Shown here: piece by piece, positions 45,232 through 55,527 of the stretch
Numbering within the stretch: the stretch's first letter is position 1
Layout of the letters: each line of letters starts with the position of its first letter
NCBI RefSeq assembly: GCF_900659865.1
Contig: NZ_LR213771.1
Location: 1-64,000 of the forward strand
Direction: 5' to 3'
Length of the DNA: 64,000 nt
Source: Hyella patelloides LEGE 07179
GTDB lineage: Bacteria; Cyanobacteriota; Cyanobacteriia; Cyanobacteriales; Xenococcaceae
Translations under genes and position numbers: made by a program
The notes under the pieces: model-generated
What the model saw: only the letters and a program-made list of their open reading frames with translations
The model's database searches: none
Told to the model about the DNA's origin: nothing

Positions 45232-47124
45232 TTACTCAACAGTGACACTTTTGGCTAAATTCCTAGGCTGATCGACATCTAACCCCTTAATCGCAGCGAT
45301 ATGATAAGACAATAGTTGCAAAGGAATCACCGCTAAAATCGGCGATAATAACTCTTCTACTTCTGGTACAGTTAACAAATCATTAAAAGTATGTGCTGCT
45401 TCTTGAGAATTCATAGCAGATGTTACCCCGATTAAACGTGCATCTCTGGCTTTGGCTTCTTGGGCGTTGGATATCACTTTTTCGTAAACACTTCCAGGCA
45501 TTGCAACAGCTACTACTGGTACTTTATGATCTAACAGAGCAATAGGACCATGTTTCATTTCTCCTGCGGGATAGGCTTCTGCATGAATGTAAGAGATTTC
45601 TTTGAGTTTTAGCGCACCTTCTAAAGCGATGGGGAAGTTGATACCACGCCCAATAAAGATAAAATCTTCGGTTTCCTGGGTAAAGTTATGTGCTAATTCT
45701 TCGATCGCTTTATCTTGAGTTTCGAGAGTTTTTTCGATACTATCGGGTATGTGGTGCAATCCTTCAATAATTTCGCTAATACGTTCATTTGATAAAGTTT
45801 TACGATGATAAGCAAGGTCTAGAGCGAGATAGTAAAAGCCTAGTACTTGGGCGATAAAAGTTTTGGTTGCTGCAACACCAATTTCGATACCTGCTTGGGT
45901 GTTAATGATATGGTTACATATTTGTCCTATAGTACTTTCAGGACGGTTAGTAATTGCTAGTAGTTGTGCTTGGAATTTGCTATCTAGTTTACTGCGTCTG
46001 GCTCTTTCCATTTCCAAAGCAGCAATGGTATCGGCGGTTTCCCCTGATTGGGTAACACCAATAGTTAGGGTTTTGGGAATTACTGGTTTAGGAGAGTAAC
46101 GATACTCAGAAGCATAATCTACTGTAGTAGGAATACCTGCAAGTTGTTCTAAAAGATATTTTCCAATCAAACTAGCGTGCCAACTCGTACCGCAAGCTAC
46201 TATTTGAATATAATCAGTGTTTTCGTATAGTTGCGATGATAAACCTAAGTTGATGGGACTAAAATCGGGATTTTCCGAAACGTGCCAATTAGGATTAAGA
46301 TAGGTTTCTAAACTGCTACGTACGACTCCTGGTTGTTCGTGGATTTCCTTGAGCATATAGTGACGGAAACCCTGTTTTTCTACTTGTCCAGGATTCCAAT
46401 CGAGAGTACGGGGGAATTTATTGACTCTTTTTCCTGCAAAAGTATATATTTCTACTCCTAAAGGAGTAAGACGGGCTATTTCACCATTTTCTAGCGTTAA
46501 AACAGCACGAGTATAGGGTAATAGGGCAGTGACATCAGAAGCACAGAAAAATTCACCCTGTCCAAAACCGAGGGTAATAGGTGCTTGTTGACGAGCTACA
46601 ATAAGTTCATAAGGATTATTTGCATCAATAATCGCGATCGCAAATCCCCCTTCCAAGCGAGCAATAGTTTTTTGTACTGCGTCTAATAAAGATAAGTTAG
46701 AATCGTTTAAATATTGAGATATTAAGTTAGGGACGACTTCTGTATCGGTTTCGGAACTAAATTCTACCCCTTTACTTTTTAATTCTTCTCTTAGCTCTCG
46801 ATAGTTTTCAATAATGCCATTCTGCACCACGGCTACGTTCAGGTTACTATCTAGATGAGGATGGGCATTGTGTTCTTCTGGTTTACCATGAGTCGCCCAG
46901 CGAGTATGTCCGATACCGATTTGAGCATCATTAATGCTAATGCTATGTTCTAGCTTTTCTCGTAGATTATAGAGTTTTCCCTTGGCTTTGACGCATTCTA
47001 GCTTCCCTTCGGAAATAGTAGCTACTCCTGCTGAGTCATAACCCCGATATTCTAGTCTTTCTAAGCCAGAGACTAAAATTTCTTTTGCTGTTTGTGTCCC
47101 AATATACCCAACTATCCCACACAT
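45232..47124 (-). CDS. glmS: glutamine-fructose-6-phosphate aminotransferase (isomerizing)
   Basis: Makes glucosamine-6-phosphate, first step to UDP-GlcNAc for peptidoglycan and LPS. It has 630 residues: an N-terminal Ntn glutaminase with the nucleophile Cys2 in MCGIVGYIG and HTRWATHG, then two SIS sugar-isomerase domains (ACGTSWHASLIGKYLLEQ, GRGINFPIALEGALKLKEIS, AYPAGEMKHGPIALLD) and the end DVDQPRNLAKSVTVE. Intact. The 254-bp upstream gap shows no glmS ribozyme signature that I can see. Confidence 0.97.
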   Translation of the reverse strand: MCGIVGYIGTQTAKEILVSGLERLEYRGYDSAGVATISEGKLECVKAKGKLYNLREKLEHSISINDAQIGIGHTRWATHGKPEEHNAHPHLDSNLNVAVVQNGIIENYRELREELKSKGVEFSSETDTEVVPNLISQYLNDSNLSLLDAVQKTIARLEGGFAIAIIDANNPYELIVARQQAPITLGFGQGEFFCASDVTALLPYTRAVLTLENGEIARLTPLGVEIYTFAGKRVNKFPRTLDWNPGQVEKQGFRHYMLKEIHEQPGVVRSSLETYLNPNWHVSENPDFSPINLGLSSQLYENTDYIQIVACGTSWHASLIGKYLLEQLAGIPTTVDYASEYRYSPKPVIPKTLTIGVTQSGETADTIAALEMERARRSKLDSKFQAQLLAITNRPESTIGQICNHIINTQAGIEIGVAATKTFIAQVLGFYYLALDLAYHRKTLSNERISEIIEGLHHIPDSIEKTLETQDKAIEELAHNFTQETEDFIFIGRGINFPIALEGALKLKEISYIHAEAYPAGEMKHGPIALLDHKVPVVAVAMPGSVYEKVISNAQEAKARDARLIGVTSAMNSQEAAHTFNDLLTVPEVEELLSPILAVIPLQLLSYHIAAIKGLDVDQPRNLAKSVTVE

Positions 47125-47378
47125 AAATTAAGTACCATGACAATCATTAGTTATCAGTTGTAGCGTAATTTCACAGATTCGGCGACTTTGTATAGATTTG
47201 TTTCTGATCTTTTGCTGTGGAATGGTAATTATAGAGAGATTTTCTTAGACATTTGAATGTAATAGTTGATGAAAAGAGTTTCATTTGAAGTAACCATGAG
47301 AACTTGATAGGGTTTATCGAATTTAATTTAATATTCAAGCTTAAAATTAATAATAGTCCTTTTATAACTTAGTTAATC

Positions 47379-47960
47379 ATGAATACTTATACTTTCAATT
47401 TAAAACTTTCAACAGAGCCAATTACTGATGAACATTTCCAGCAATTATGCGCTCTTAATCCTGAGTTAAAACTAGAAACTAATAGTCAAGGGGAGTTAAT
47501 TATTATGTCACCAACAGGGAGTAATACAGGTAGACGAAATTCAGATTTAGTAGGACAATTCTGGTATTGGAATAAGCAATCTAAATCAGGAGTAGTGTTT
47601 GATTCTTCTACTGGTTTTACTTTACCAAATAGTGCTAAACGTTCTCCTGATGTCAGTTGGATTACTATTGATAGATGGCATAGTCTTACCAAAGAAGAAC
47701 AAGAAGGTTTTGCTCCCATCGCTCCCGATTTTGTTTTAGAGTTAAAGTCTCCTACTGACAGTTTGGTTACTTTACAAAAAAAGATGGAAGGATATATTAA
47801 TAATGGAGTACGTTTGGGTTGGTTAATTAATCCTCAAAGTAAGCAAGTAGAGATTTATCAGCCAGGAAAAGCGAAAGAACTTTTAGAACATCCCAATACT
47901 ATTGCTAATAATGATATTTTACCTGGATTAGTTGTTGAGTTAGATGCTATTTGGGAATGA
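47379..47960 (+). CDS. Uma2 family (DUF820) putative nuclease
   Basis: 193 residues: FQQLCALNPELKLETNSQGE, RSPDVSWI and PDFVLELKSPTDSL give the Uma2 active-site pattern (D...ELK). GVRLGWLINPQSKQVEIYQP completes the family fold. A different subgroup from the copy inside the csm operon. Function unproven. Confidence 0.88.
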   Translation: MNTYTFNLKLSTEPITDEHFQQLCALNPELKLETNSQGELIIMSPTGSNTGRRNSDLVGQFWYWNKQSKSGVVFDSSTGFTLPNSAKRSPDVSWITIDRWHSLTKEEQEGFAPIAPDFVLELKSPTDSLVTLQKKMEGYINNGVRLGWLINPQSKQVEIYQPGKAKELLEHPNTIANNDILPGLVVELDAIWE

Positions 47961-48123
47961 GCCTAACTATCTTGAGCAACTATGGTGATTAAGATCACTT
48001 TCAATTATTTTTTTAGAAGATAAATTCAACTTTAATAGTCAAAATTAAATTAGCAATAATATGGCGACAATATATTGGATTAATTTTGTAGTTAATATTT
48101 AGTTGTTATCAGAAAAATTTATT

Positions 48124-48466
48124 ATGTTTGATTTAGGATTTATTTTCGGTGCGGGGGATTTAGTCTCGGATGTCGCGGGATTAAAACAGCGTAAAGCCAG
48201 ACAAATTAAGTTTTTTCGTTACAAAAAAGGTAAATTATGGTATTGCTTTTTATGATAATAAAACAATTCATGGAGAGTATTGGCTTGAAAATATACCAGT
48301 TCCCAAAGAATATGAAAATAGTTTAAAAGCTAGTGGTTTTAAAATTGGTAAAAAATACGATATTCAGCTTTTGGGTATCCCAGCTTTTGAAGCAGATAAA
48401 GAAGTTTTAAAAACGCTAGCAATTCAAAAACGTCTTTTGAAAACTATCTTTGATAATTTTAATTAG
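48124..48466 (+). pseudogene. small hypothetical gene with a frameshift in an A run
   Basis: It starts MFDLGFIFGAGDLVSDVAGL and runs to QIKFFRYKKG, where the frame is lost. The coding pattern continues in the +1 frame as NYGIAFYDNKTIHGEYWLEN and further to TIFDNFN. Removing one A from the six-A run at 48223-48228 joins them into a protein of about 113 residues. The family is not recognised. A true decay or a homopolymer base error are both possible; csm5 shows the same type of change. Confidence 0.65.
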
Positions 48467-48509
48467 TTTTACTCAAAATTAATAGTTCTAAAAAGCTCAG
48501 CTTGAAAAA

Positions 48510-49064
48510 TCATCTTGTTGAGTTTTTTGTTTTTTTCACTTTAGGCTTGGGTTTTTGTGCTTTTTGTTTCTTTTTATTAGCTGAACCAAGCCAATCACTA
48601 AAATAATGACTCATTGAACCTAATTCTAATCCAGTAAAAATGGCGATCGCTTCTTGCCGATATTCTGTAATAATTAAATTAAAATGCTTAACAATAAAAG
48701 TGTGCCAATTCCAATTAAAACCTATAATTAATTGCGCTATAGCCACGAAAAAAGACCCCAAAATAAACAACCACAATAGTAAATAAATAATTCTAATTAC
48801 TGTACCTAAGATAAAACCATGAGATAAAAAAGAACGGTGATGGAGTAATTTTTGATAGGGAAGCCACAACCAACGCAATATTCCCCAACGTTTGAACTGT
48901 ACGGAATAAATATCTAAATCTGGGCCAAACATTAAACCACTGAACAAAAAGCCTCCTGAAAACAACAGGGTTAATTCTCCATTGCGGGTTAAGATGTAAC
49001 TACCGCAGACTGTCCAAGGTAATATCCAAAGAGTAATGCGATCGTGAGTTTTTCCTGAAGGCAT
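48510..49064 (-). CDS. DUF2227 putative metal-binding membrane protein
   Basis: 184 residues. The start MPSGKTHDRITLWILP, FGPDLDIYS, LPYQKLLHHRSFLSHG and GSMSHYFSDWLGS give the histidine/aspartate pattern of DUF2227 (YfhO/YdjM-like hydrolase fold). Three or four hydrophobic segments lie between, and the tail is very basic (KKKQKAQKPKPKVKK). Function unknown. Confidence 0.85.
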   Translation of the reverse strand: MPSGKTHDRITLWILPWTVCGSYILTRNGELTLLFSGGFLFSGLMFGPDLDIYSVQFKRWGILRWLWLPYQKLLHHRSFLSHGFILGTVIRIIYLLLWLFILGSFFVAIAQLIIGFNWNWHTFIVKHFNLIITEYRQEAIAIFTGLELGSMSHYFSDWLGSANKKKQKAQKPKPKVKKTKNSTR

Positions 49065-49262
49065 TGGTAATTGCTGGCGATCAATCGAGTTTTGCTACAA
49101 GATACAACAATAACTCTTAAGTAAGAAAGATTATTTTAAAGTATTGCCAGAAATAAATATTTTAATAATTTATTACGATCGCGATCGCTACTATTATAAA
49201 ATCATGGTGTTATTAGTGATGCTGGCTCTGCTGGTTGTTATATAATTGCTTCAGATTATCTT

Positions 49263-49460
49263 GTGATTAAACAACAAATTAATTATCCAGTAACCATAGG
49301 AGATACCTTTACCGATATTACAGAATTAGACGAAAAAATTGATAAGGCGATCGCTTTTCTGAAGAAACATGGTCAAGATAATCACTGGTTGTGGCGAGAA
49401 AAACGCACTGAAAAATCGATAGCTAGCATTCTTTTTGCCGATCGAGAATCATCAAATTAA
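49263..49460 (+). CDS. possible small protein, 65 residues, GTG start
   Basis: Reads [20 protein letters not shown], then [19 protein letters not shown]. The frame is open for another 20 codons upstream without an ATG, so the true start is unclear and the gene may be 5' truncated. It overlaps the end of miaB by 4 bp in convergent orientation. Not recognised. Confidence 0.35.
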   Translation: MIKQQINYPVTIGDTFTDITELDEKIDKAIAFLKKHGQDNHWLWREKRTEKSIASILFADRESSN

Positions 49461-50797
49461 ACAATTTCCCCAGTTAAGCTAAAGGGTCGAGTTTCCGTGA
49501 TTTTGACTTTAACAATTTTACCTTTCAACTCTTCAATATTTCCAGGGAAGAAAGTTAAACGATTACCCCTGGTTCTACCCATTACTTGAGTAGTATCTTT
49601 TTGGTTAATATCTTCTACCAAAACTGATTCAATTCTACCAAGATAGCGTCGGGAACGTTCTTCTGCTTTAATACCTACTAAGTGATTTATTCTTTGTAAG
49701 CGATCGCTTTTAACTTCCTCACTCAACTGATTATCCCATAGCGCAGCAGGGGTTCCAGGACGAGGAGAATAAGCAGCCGTGTTTAACATATCAAAGCTGA
49801 TATCCTCAGTTAGTTTGAGGGTATTTTGAAATTGTGATTCAGTTTCTCCAGGGAAGCCTACTATAGCATCAGCACTAATGGCAGCATCGGGCATATACTG
49901 ACGAATGGTATCTATAATACGACGATATTTTTCGTGGGTATAACCCCGCTTCATAGCTTTTAAGATATCGTTGTCTCCAGACTGAAAAGGAATATGAAAG
50001 TGTTCGCACACCTTGGGCAATTCTTGACAAGCTTTAATTAGTCTTTCAGTAAAATAACGGGGATGACTGGTAGCAAACCTAATGCGTTCTACCCCAGGCA
50101 CATCATGAACGTAGTAAAGTAAATCTGTTAGGGTGTGTTTGTGTCTACCTTCGGGGGTGCTTCCTGGTAAGTCTCTACCGTAAGCATCAATGTTCTGACC
50201 TAGTAGGGTAATCTCTTTATAGCCTTGCTTTCCAAGCTCCCTCATCTCGGCTAAAATTGCTTCAGGAGTACGAGATTGTTCTGTACCTCTGACATTGGGA
50301 ACAACGCAATAGCTACAGCGTTCATTACAACCATAAATAATATTTACCCATGCCGTCACTTTACTATCACGACGAGGTTTAGTTATATCCTCCATGATAT
50401 GAATGGGTTCAGTAGCAACCACTTGATTGCCATCAAATACTTGTTGCAGTAAATCCTCCAGACGATTAGCGTGTTGAGGACCCATTACCAAGTCTAATTC
50501 GGGTACGCGACGTAAGAGCTTTTCTCCTTCTTGTTGCGCTACACAACCAGCGACTACCAAAGTTAAGTTAGGGTCTTTTTGCTTCCGCTTTGCCTGTCTA
50601 CCTAAATAAGAATAAACCTTTTGCTCTGCATTATCGCGAATAGTGCAGGTATTATAGAGAACTAGATCGGCACTTTCTGGCTCTGCTGTCCATTGGAAAT
50701 CCATTTCTTCAAGGATACCAGCCATACGTTCCGAGTCGGCTTTGTTCATCTGACAGCCGAAAGTTACTATATTATATTTTTTGCTGGTTTTATCCAT
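49457..50797 (-). CDS. miaB: tRNA-2-methylthio-N6-dimethylallyladenosine synthase
   Basis: A radical SAM methylthiotransferase that modifies A37 of tRNAs. It has 446 residues: N-terminal UPF0004 domain ([15 protein letters not shown]), the radical SAM cluster motif CNERCSYC near residue 160, and a C-terminal TRAM domain ([20 protein letters not shown]). The three cysteines of the auxiliary cluster ([21 protein letters not shown]) are present. Intact. Confidence 0.95.
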   Translation of the reverse strand: MDKTSKKYNIVTFGCQMNKADSERMAGILEEMDFQWTAEPESADLVLYNTCTIRDNAEQKVYSYLGRQAKRKQKDPNLTLVVAGCVAQQEGEKLLRRVPELDLVMGPQHANRLEDLLQQVFDGNQVVATEPIHIMEDITKPRRDSKVTAWVNIIYGCNERCSYCVVPNVRGTEQSRTPEAILAEMRELGKQGYKEITLLGQNIDAYGRDLPGSTPEGRHKHTLTDLLYYVHDVPGVERIRFATSHPRYFTERLIKACQELPKVCEHFHIPFQSGDNDILKAMKRGYTHEKYRRIIDTIRQYMPDAAISADAIVGFPGETESQFQNTLKLTEDISFDMLNTAAYSPRPGTPAALWDNQLSEEVKSDRLQRINHLVGIKAEERSRRYLGRIESVLVEDINQKDTTQVMGRTRGNRLTFFPGNIEELKGKIVKVKITETRPFSLTGEIV

Positions 50798-50984
50798 AGT
50801 ATAAGCGATCGCATTCCCGAAAAAAACTGTCTTTAGTCACATTCTTGCGACTTGTAAGTATAACATAATCGACCAATTCATTGATTTTCTGATTTCTCCA
50901 AGGCGCAGGTTTCTTTGCACAGGGACTTCTGACACCACGACTCTTTATTCAATATTGAAATTAAGCTAAGTTTTTGAATTAGGC

Positions 50985-51215
50985 ATACGTGATTGGGGTT
51001 ATGATAAAGCCCTGGTTGTCTAGTTATCGGTTCTAATGGAGAACAGCCGTTAGAAGTAATGGGGAAAGTATGGTGTAAATCCAACGCTGTCCCGCAACTG
51101 TGATGAGGCGAGCGACCCCGCGTCGGCGTAAGACCCTAAAGGACTTCCTTCGGTCGCGCAAGGGAACGCGCGAGATATCTCTAAAGCCTCTTAGTCAGAA
51201 TACCCGCCGATGAAC
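50985..51215 (+). ncRNA. cobalamin riboswitch
   Basis: The conserved core GGGAAAGTATGGTGTAAATC followed by CAACGCTGTCCCGCAACTGTGA is present, and the B12 box AGTCAGAATACCCGCC lies near the 3' end. The variable arm between them contains a GC-rich insertion (GGTCGCGC..GCGCGA hairpin). The aptamer ends about 35 bases before the chelatase ATG, so control is probably at translation initiation or an overlapping terminator. Exact 5' boundary uncertain. Confidence 0.92.
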
Positions 51216-51250
51216 AAAATCAAATTAACTAATATATCTGCGAGGTACAG

Positions 51251-52270
51251 ATGGTTATTACGAATTCCTTTCCTAAATCAATCGTTAATTCACTCCAGTT
51301 ATCCACCTTACCCTATCAAAGACCATTGCTAGCGATTGGTCATGGTACAAGAAACGAAAAAGGCAGACAAACTTTCCTGGATTTTGTCGAAATATATCAA
51401 CAATTAGATACTTCTCGTCCCGTTATTCCTTGTTTTTTAGAACTAACCAAACCCACAATTCAACAGGGAGTAGAAGCCTGTGTTAAACAAGGCTATACAG
51501 ACATTACCGCTTTACCAATTCTGTTATTTGCAGCCAGACACAATAAATTTGATGTCACTAACGAATTAGATCGATCGCGTCAGCCTTATCCCCAATTAAG
51601 CTTTAATTATGGTCGCCACTTTGGTATTACTCCCAAAATTATTGAACTATGGCGCGATCGCCTGATAAAATTAGATCTACCAGAATCTAATCCCCATAAT
51701 ATTGCCCGTGAGGATACTGTACTGCTATTTGTCGGTCGTGGTTCGAGCGATCCTGATGCTAATGGTGATGTTTATAAACTAGCTCGTATTATTTGGGAGG
51801 GTAGTGGCTACAAAACAGTAGAAACTTGCTTTATTGGGATTACTCATCCTCGTCTAGAAGAGGGTTTTCGTCGTGCTTATCTCCATCAACCAAAAAGGAT
51901 TATTGTGTTGCCCTACTTCCTGTTTACGGGTACTTTAATGGAAAAAATCTTTGATATTACTGCCCAACAAGAATCACAAAACCCCAATATAGACTTTGCT
52001 TGTTTACCTGAAATGGGTATTGCACCCCAACTTTTGCAAGTCTTCAGAGAACGAGAAATCGAGGCACAGTTAGGACAAGTGGCAATGAACTGCGAAATGT
52101 GCAAATTCCGCCTTGCAGCAGCAGATGGACAAGCTGAACATGGACACGGACATGGACACGGACACGGACACGGACACGGACACGGACACGATCCCCACCA
52201 TCATCACGCTAATAGCGATCCTTATGCCAAGTTAGAAGACTATCATCAACGTATTTGGAATGCGCCCTAA
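51251..52270 (+). CDS. cbiX: sirohydrochlorin chelatase CbiX with His-rich tail
   Basis: A class II chelatase that inserts cobalt (or another divalent metal) into sirohydrochlorin for vitamin B12. 339 residues made of two tandem chelatase domains. The first has the active-site histidine in [13 protein letters not shown]; in the second the matching position reads [11 protein letters not shown], so only one half looks catalytic. Residues about 296-322 form a (His-Gly)n run and HHHH, probably a metal store. Encoded by a GGACAC hexanucleotide repeat. Preceded by a cobalamin riboswitch, which supports the B12 role. Confidence 0.92.
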   Translation: MVITNSFPKSIVNSLQLSTLPYQRPLLAIGHGTRNEKGRQTFLDFVEIYQQLDTSRPVIPCFLELTKPTIQQGVEACVKQGYTDITALPILLFAARHNKFDVTNELDRSRQPYPQLSFNYGRHFGITPKIIELWRDRLIKLDLPESNPHNIAREDTVLLFVGRGSSDPDANGDVYKLARIIWEGSGYKTVETCFIGITHPRLEEGFRRAYLHQPKRIIVLPYFLFTGTLMEKIFDITAQQESQNPNIDFACLPEMGIAPQLLQVFREREIEAQLGQVAMNCEMCKFRLAAADGQAEHGHGHGHGHGHGHGHGHDPHHHHANSDPYAKLEDYHQRIWNAP

Positions 52271-52658
52271 TGTTTGTTCGGTTTTGTGAGTCTCTTTATT
52301 TTGGCTCACAAAATTAATCAATTAAATTATGGTAAACGCAGGTCACCGTTATAGGCATCAAAAATAGCTGGATAGATGAATAAATAAATTGTAGTAGCGC
52401 ATTCAGTTTAATTTGTTGGGTAATGGTAATTAATTTAAGCCCCCTAATCACCAAACTTCGGGGAAAACAATTTTTCACTTAAGGGATTAACCCAGCATTT
52501 TAGTCTAAACGCGCTACTACCAAGTCTTCAATCACTTTTGAGAATTAGTATTATCAAGCAAAAAATAATGGAAGATGACCTCTTCATGAAAAAAGTTAAG
52601 TCATATCCCAATAAATCAAGATAACAAATTAAAATTTAAGTTAAATACTTTTGAAAAG
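52271..52658. other. intergenic region with a hairpin after cbiX
   Basis: TTTTGTGAG (52282-52290) pairs perfectly with CTCACAAAA (52305-52313) 12 bases after the cbiX stop. There is no T run after it, so termination would be weak or bidirectional. The remainder, about 340 bp, shows nothing recognisable. Confidence 0.5.
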
Positions 52659-53012
52659 CTAATTTACAGCCAAAGGAAGTATTTTGTAGATTAAAGAATT
52701 AATTACACCCAAAGCAAAAGAGCCAATTAAAGCACTCCAGAAACCCCAGCGTAGTCTAAAACCAGTAACTAAGAAAGCAGCTAAACCAAAAATAACTGCA
52801 TTAATAATCAATGCAAACAAACCAAAGGTAATGAGGGTAATAGGGAATGCAATAATACTAAGAATGGGACGTAATAAGGCATTAAGAACACCAAATACGA
52901 CAGCAGAGACGAACGCCTTACCAAAGCTATCAATTTCTACCCCAGTGGGTAACTTAGAAATTATCAACAAACTAATAGCAGTTACTAATAAAGTGATTAG
53001 AAGAGGAATCAT
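52659..53012 (-). CDS. phage holin family (YvlD-like) small membrane protein
   Basis: 117 residues, almost all in four membrane helices. FGVLNALLRPILSIIAFPIT followed by LITFGLFALIINAVIFGLAA is the signature of the holin 4 superfamily (PF04020). In bacteria these are membrane proteins of unknown role, not lysis holins. It is downstream of rplI on the same strand. Confidence 0.88.
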   Translation of the reverse strand: MIPLLITLLVTAISLLIISKLPTGVEIDSFGKAFVSAVVFGVLNALLRPILSIIAFPITLITFGLFALIINAVIFGLAAFLVTGFRLRWGFWSALIGSFALGVINSLIYKILPLAVN

Positions 53013-53109
53013 ATCCAGGAATTCTCCTAAATGATATTACTTAGCTACACTTTAGCGAATCAATTTCCTCTTCCTCTCAAATGTCAGATAATCTTTACTT
53101 TCAAGTGGT

Positions 53110-53568
53110 TTATAACGCTGCAACTTCAATATTGACGATAGCAGTAACTTCAGGGTGTAATTTAACTTCCACTGGGTATTCTCCAGTAGAGCTAATCTCA
53201 GGAACATCAATACCTTTTTTGTCTACTTCCAGCATGGCTTTTTCTTTAATGAGGTCAGCAACCTCTTGAGAAGTAACAGTACCAAAGATCGCATTACCTT
53301 CACCAACTTGTTTGCGAATTACTAAGCGACCAATAGTTTTGAGTGCAGTCTTTTTATCTTCTGCTTCCTGCTTAATAGCTAGCTTGCGTAGTCTTTCTTT
53401 TTCTTTTCTGGCTTCTACTTGTTTGATAATGCCACGGGTAGCAATTGTGGCTGCACCTTTGGGAATTAGATAGTTACGAGCGTAGCCTGGTGCTACTTCT
53501 ACTAAATCGCCATTTTTACCTAATTTGGATATGTCTTCATTCAAGACGATAGGTATACGTTTTGCCAT
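53110..53568 (-). CDS. rplI: 50S ribosomal protein L9
   Basis: 152 residues with the N-terminal domain LNEDISKLGKNGDLVEVAPG followed by YARNYLIPKGAA, the long connecting helix rich in Lys/Glu (about 45-75) and the C-terminal rRNA-binding domain ending EVTAIVNIEVAAL. Normal length. Confidence 0.97.
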   Translation of the reverse strand: MAKRIPIVLNEDISKLGKNGDLVEVAPGYARNYLIPKGAATIATRGIIKQVEARKEKERLRKLAIKQEAEDKKTALKTIGRLVIRKQVGEGNAIFGTVTSQEVADLIKEKAMLEVDKKGIDVPEISSTGEYPVEVKLHPEVTAIVNIEVAAL

Positions 53569-53782
53569 TATTTTCTCCTATAAAAATACTGTGAAACTAT
53601 AATTTTTAGGACTGAGAACTTCTTATTCTATCAGGAAAAGTTAAAGTCGTGCCAATCTGGTTAACTAGTCTTGCTACAAAAGAAAATTATTATTTTGGGT
53701 AATTATTCAGTTGCTAATTGACCTTGAATAATCGTAATTGGCGATCGCAACTTATGTCCAGCATCTTTGTAACAAAACTCTA

Positions 53783-54739
53783 TCAAGAAGAAGATGTGAG
53801 CCAGGATTGAACGAGCGCTTGGTTTTGTTCCATCCATCGAGTTGCAGCTTCGCGAGGAGACAAGCCCTCAACATTAGTCAGATAATCCATTTCGGTCACG
53901 GCTTCAACTCCCAAAGTGATACGGTTTAGGGTTTCTAAAGTATTACGGGGAAAGCGATCGCGGAAGTCTTGAGTAACTACTAACGAACAGCTATCTGGTT
54001 CGGGAAATACACCCAAGGGGTCATTTAAACGGCGAATCTCGTAAGCTTGGTTGAGATATTGCGGTTGCCATAAAGGAATAATAATCCCATTTTCTGCACT
54101 TACTCCTTGGTCAAACGCATCCACCCAGTCCTGTTCGGTGCCAGTGCGAAATTCATAACCAGCAGTTTCTAGATTGTAGCGAGACATAACTTCTTGTGAC
54201 AGACGAGTAATACCTGCTCCAGAGCCAATACCCTGAATGACTTGGTTCATTTGAGCAGCAACTTCAGGGCGAGCAAGATCGACAATAGATTTAATATTGT
54301 TGGGTAGATAGTCGGGGACACCCCAAAAGAAGCGAGCATCGTCATAGAGTAAACCTAGTTCAGTCGCCTGTATGTCATATTCTTCAAACAGGGGTCCATG
54401 TCCGTTGGGAAGCCAAACTGCTACCAACATATCTAAATCTTCTTGACCTAAGATGGGAAAAATCTCACTATGAGATCCTTCGGTTATTTCCACCTGATGT
54501 CCTAATGATTCCAAAACGTTCTGTACTACCCCACCGACAACTCGATAAAAAGACAACCCCACAACACCCATACGAATGGGGGAATTGTTTGAGGCAGTTT
54601 TTAAGGAATTAGCGATCGCATTTGGAGTGTTTCTTCCTTGTAAAGCAACGCTAAAAGCAGCCGAAGTACCTGCTATGGAAACAAATTTCAAAAACTGACG
54701 ACGACTGGATGAACTTGAAAAATTATTAAAGTCGTTCAT
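53783..54739 (-). CDS. orphan glycine betaine-type ABC substrate-binding protein, Tat-exported
   Basis: 318 residues. A twin-arginine signal (SSRRQFLKFVSIAGT) is followed by an OpuAC-type periplasmic-binding fold: GVVGLSFYRVVGGVVQNVLE, VWLPNGHGPLFEEYDIQ, IGSGAGITRLSQEVM and FPEPDSCSLVVTQDF. The ligand is probably a quaternary amine or similar. No permease or ATPase gene is adjacent, so it may serve a transporter elsewhere. Between it and rplI is a 214-bp gap. Confidence 0.88.
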   Translation of the reverse strand: MNDFNNFSSSSSRRQFLKFVSIAGTSAAFSVALQGRNTPNAIANSLKTASNNSPIRMGVVGLSFYRVVGGVVQNVLESLGHQVEITEGSHSEIFPILGQEDLDMLVAVWLPNGHGPLFEEYDIQATELGLLYDDARFFWGVPDYLPNNIKSIVDLARPEVAAQMNQVIQGIGSGAGITRLSQEVMSRYNLETAGYEFRTGTEQDWVDAFDQGVSAENGIIIPLWQPQYLNQAYEIRRLNDPLGVFPEPDSCSLVVTQDFRDRFPRNTLETLNRITLGVEAVTEMDYLTNVEGLSPREAATRWMEQNQALVQSWLTSSS

Positions 54740-54969
54740 TGGTAAACAAATAATTAAGTAGTAATTTTGAGAGCTTTTAGTTAAGGCGATCGCTAAATTG
54801 ACATTGAATCGAAATACGACAATGGTTTAGGTTTGTGAAACGAGTGAAGACTTGACTTGGAATGTGGAACAGATTGCTTAGCAATAAAATTTGAAAATCA
54901 TCTTCGGAACGCCACAATGTAGTAAGACTTTAACTGAAGCAAACAAAAAAGCACAATAAACGGAAAATG

Positions 54970-55374
54970 CTATTCCAGAACGGCTGTTGCCTCAATTTCT
55001 ATCAAGAAATCTTTGACAGCGAGTGTGGAAATGCCAATCCAAGTTGTTGTAGGCGGATGATCGCCAGGGAAAAACTCCTTCAGCACTTCTGTAATTGTAT
55101 TGCCTTCTGTATCGGGGTTGTAGTTAACTAGATAAATGCGTAGAGCTACAACATCTTTAAGTGAACCACCGACTGCTTCCAATGCTGTCTTCACATTTTT
55201 TAAGCACTGTTGCATTTGTTCTCTACGGTTAGTGCCTACAACTTTTTCTTCGGCATTAAACGGTGCCTGACCAGATAAGTATACTGTTCGACCACCTTGA
55301 GTAGTAACTATTTGAGAGAAACCAAATTTTATACTTGGAAACAAAGAGCTTGGATTGATATATTCTCTAGGCAT
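54970..55374 (-). CDS. RidA family (YjgF/UK114) protein
   Basis: 134 residues with the fold start FGFSQIVTTQGGRTVYLSGQ, the active-site region VALRIYLVNY with its conserved arginine, and HPPTTTWIGISTLAVKDFLI at the end. RidA proteins hydrolyse reactive enamine/imine intermediates; this belongs to a diverged subgroup, so its substrate is uncertain. Confidence 0.87.
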   Translation of the reverse strand: MPREYINPSSLFPSIKFGFSQIVTTQGGRTVYLSGQAPFNAEEKVVGTNRREQMQQCLKNVKTALEAVGGSLKDVVALRIYLVNYNPDTEGNTITEVLKEFFPGDHPPTTTWIGISTLAVKDFLIEIEATAVLE

Positions 55375-55527
55375 ATTTGTATCAAACTCAACTTTTATTA
55401 GTTTGTGAAAGTAAAAGTTACAATTATGTTATCTTAAAAGCGATAACTAGCAAGACTTAACAGCTAGATATGCCATACTTAATTTTGCACGTATCTTGAC
55501 TGTGCGCATCAATTGGAACGATCGGTA

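Noticed and set aside
47125-47378. A glmS ribozyme upstream of glmS
   Set aside because: I see none of the conserved ribozyme core there, and this ribozyme is mainly a Firmicutes feature.
51129-51175. GC-rich hairpin before cbiX as an independent terminator
   Set aside because: It lies inside the cobalamin aptamer between core and B12 box and has no T run, so it is better explained as a variable arm.
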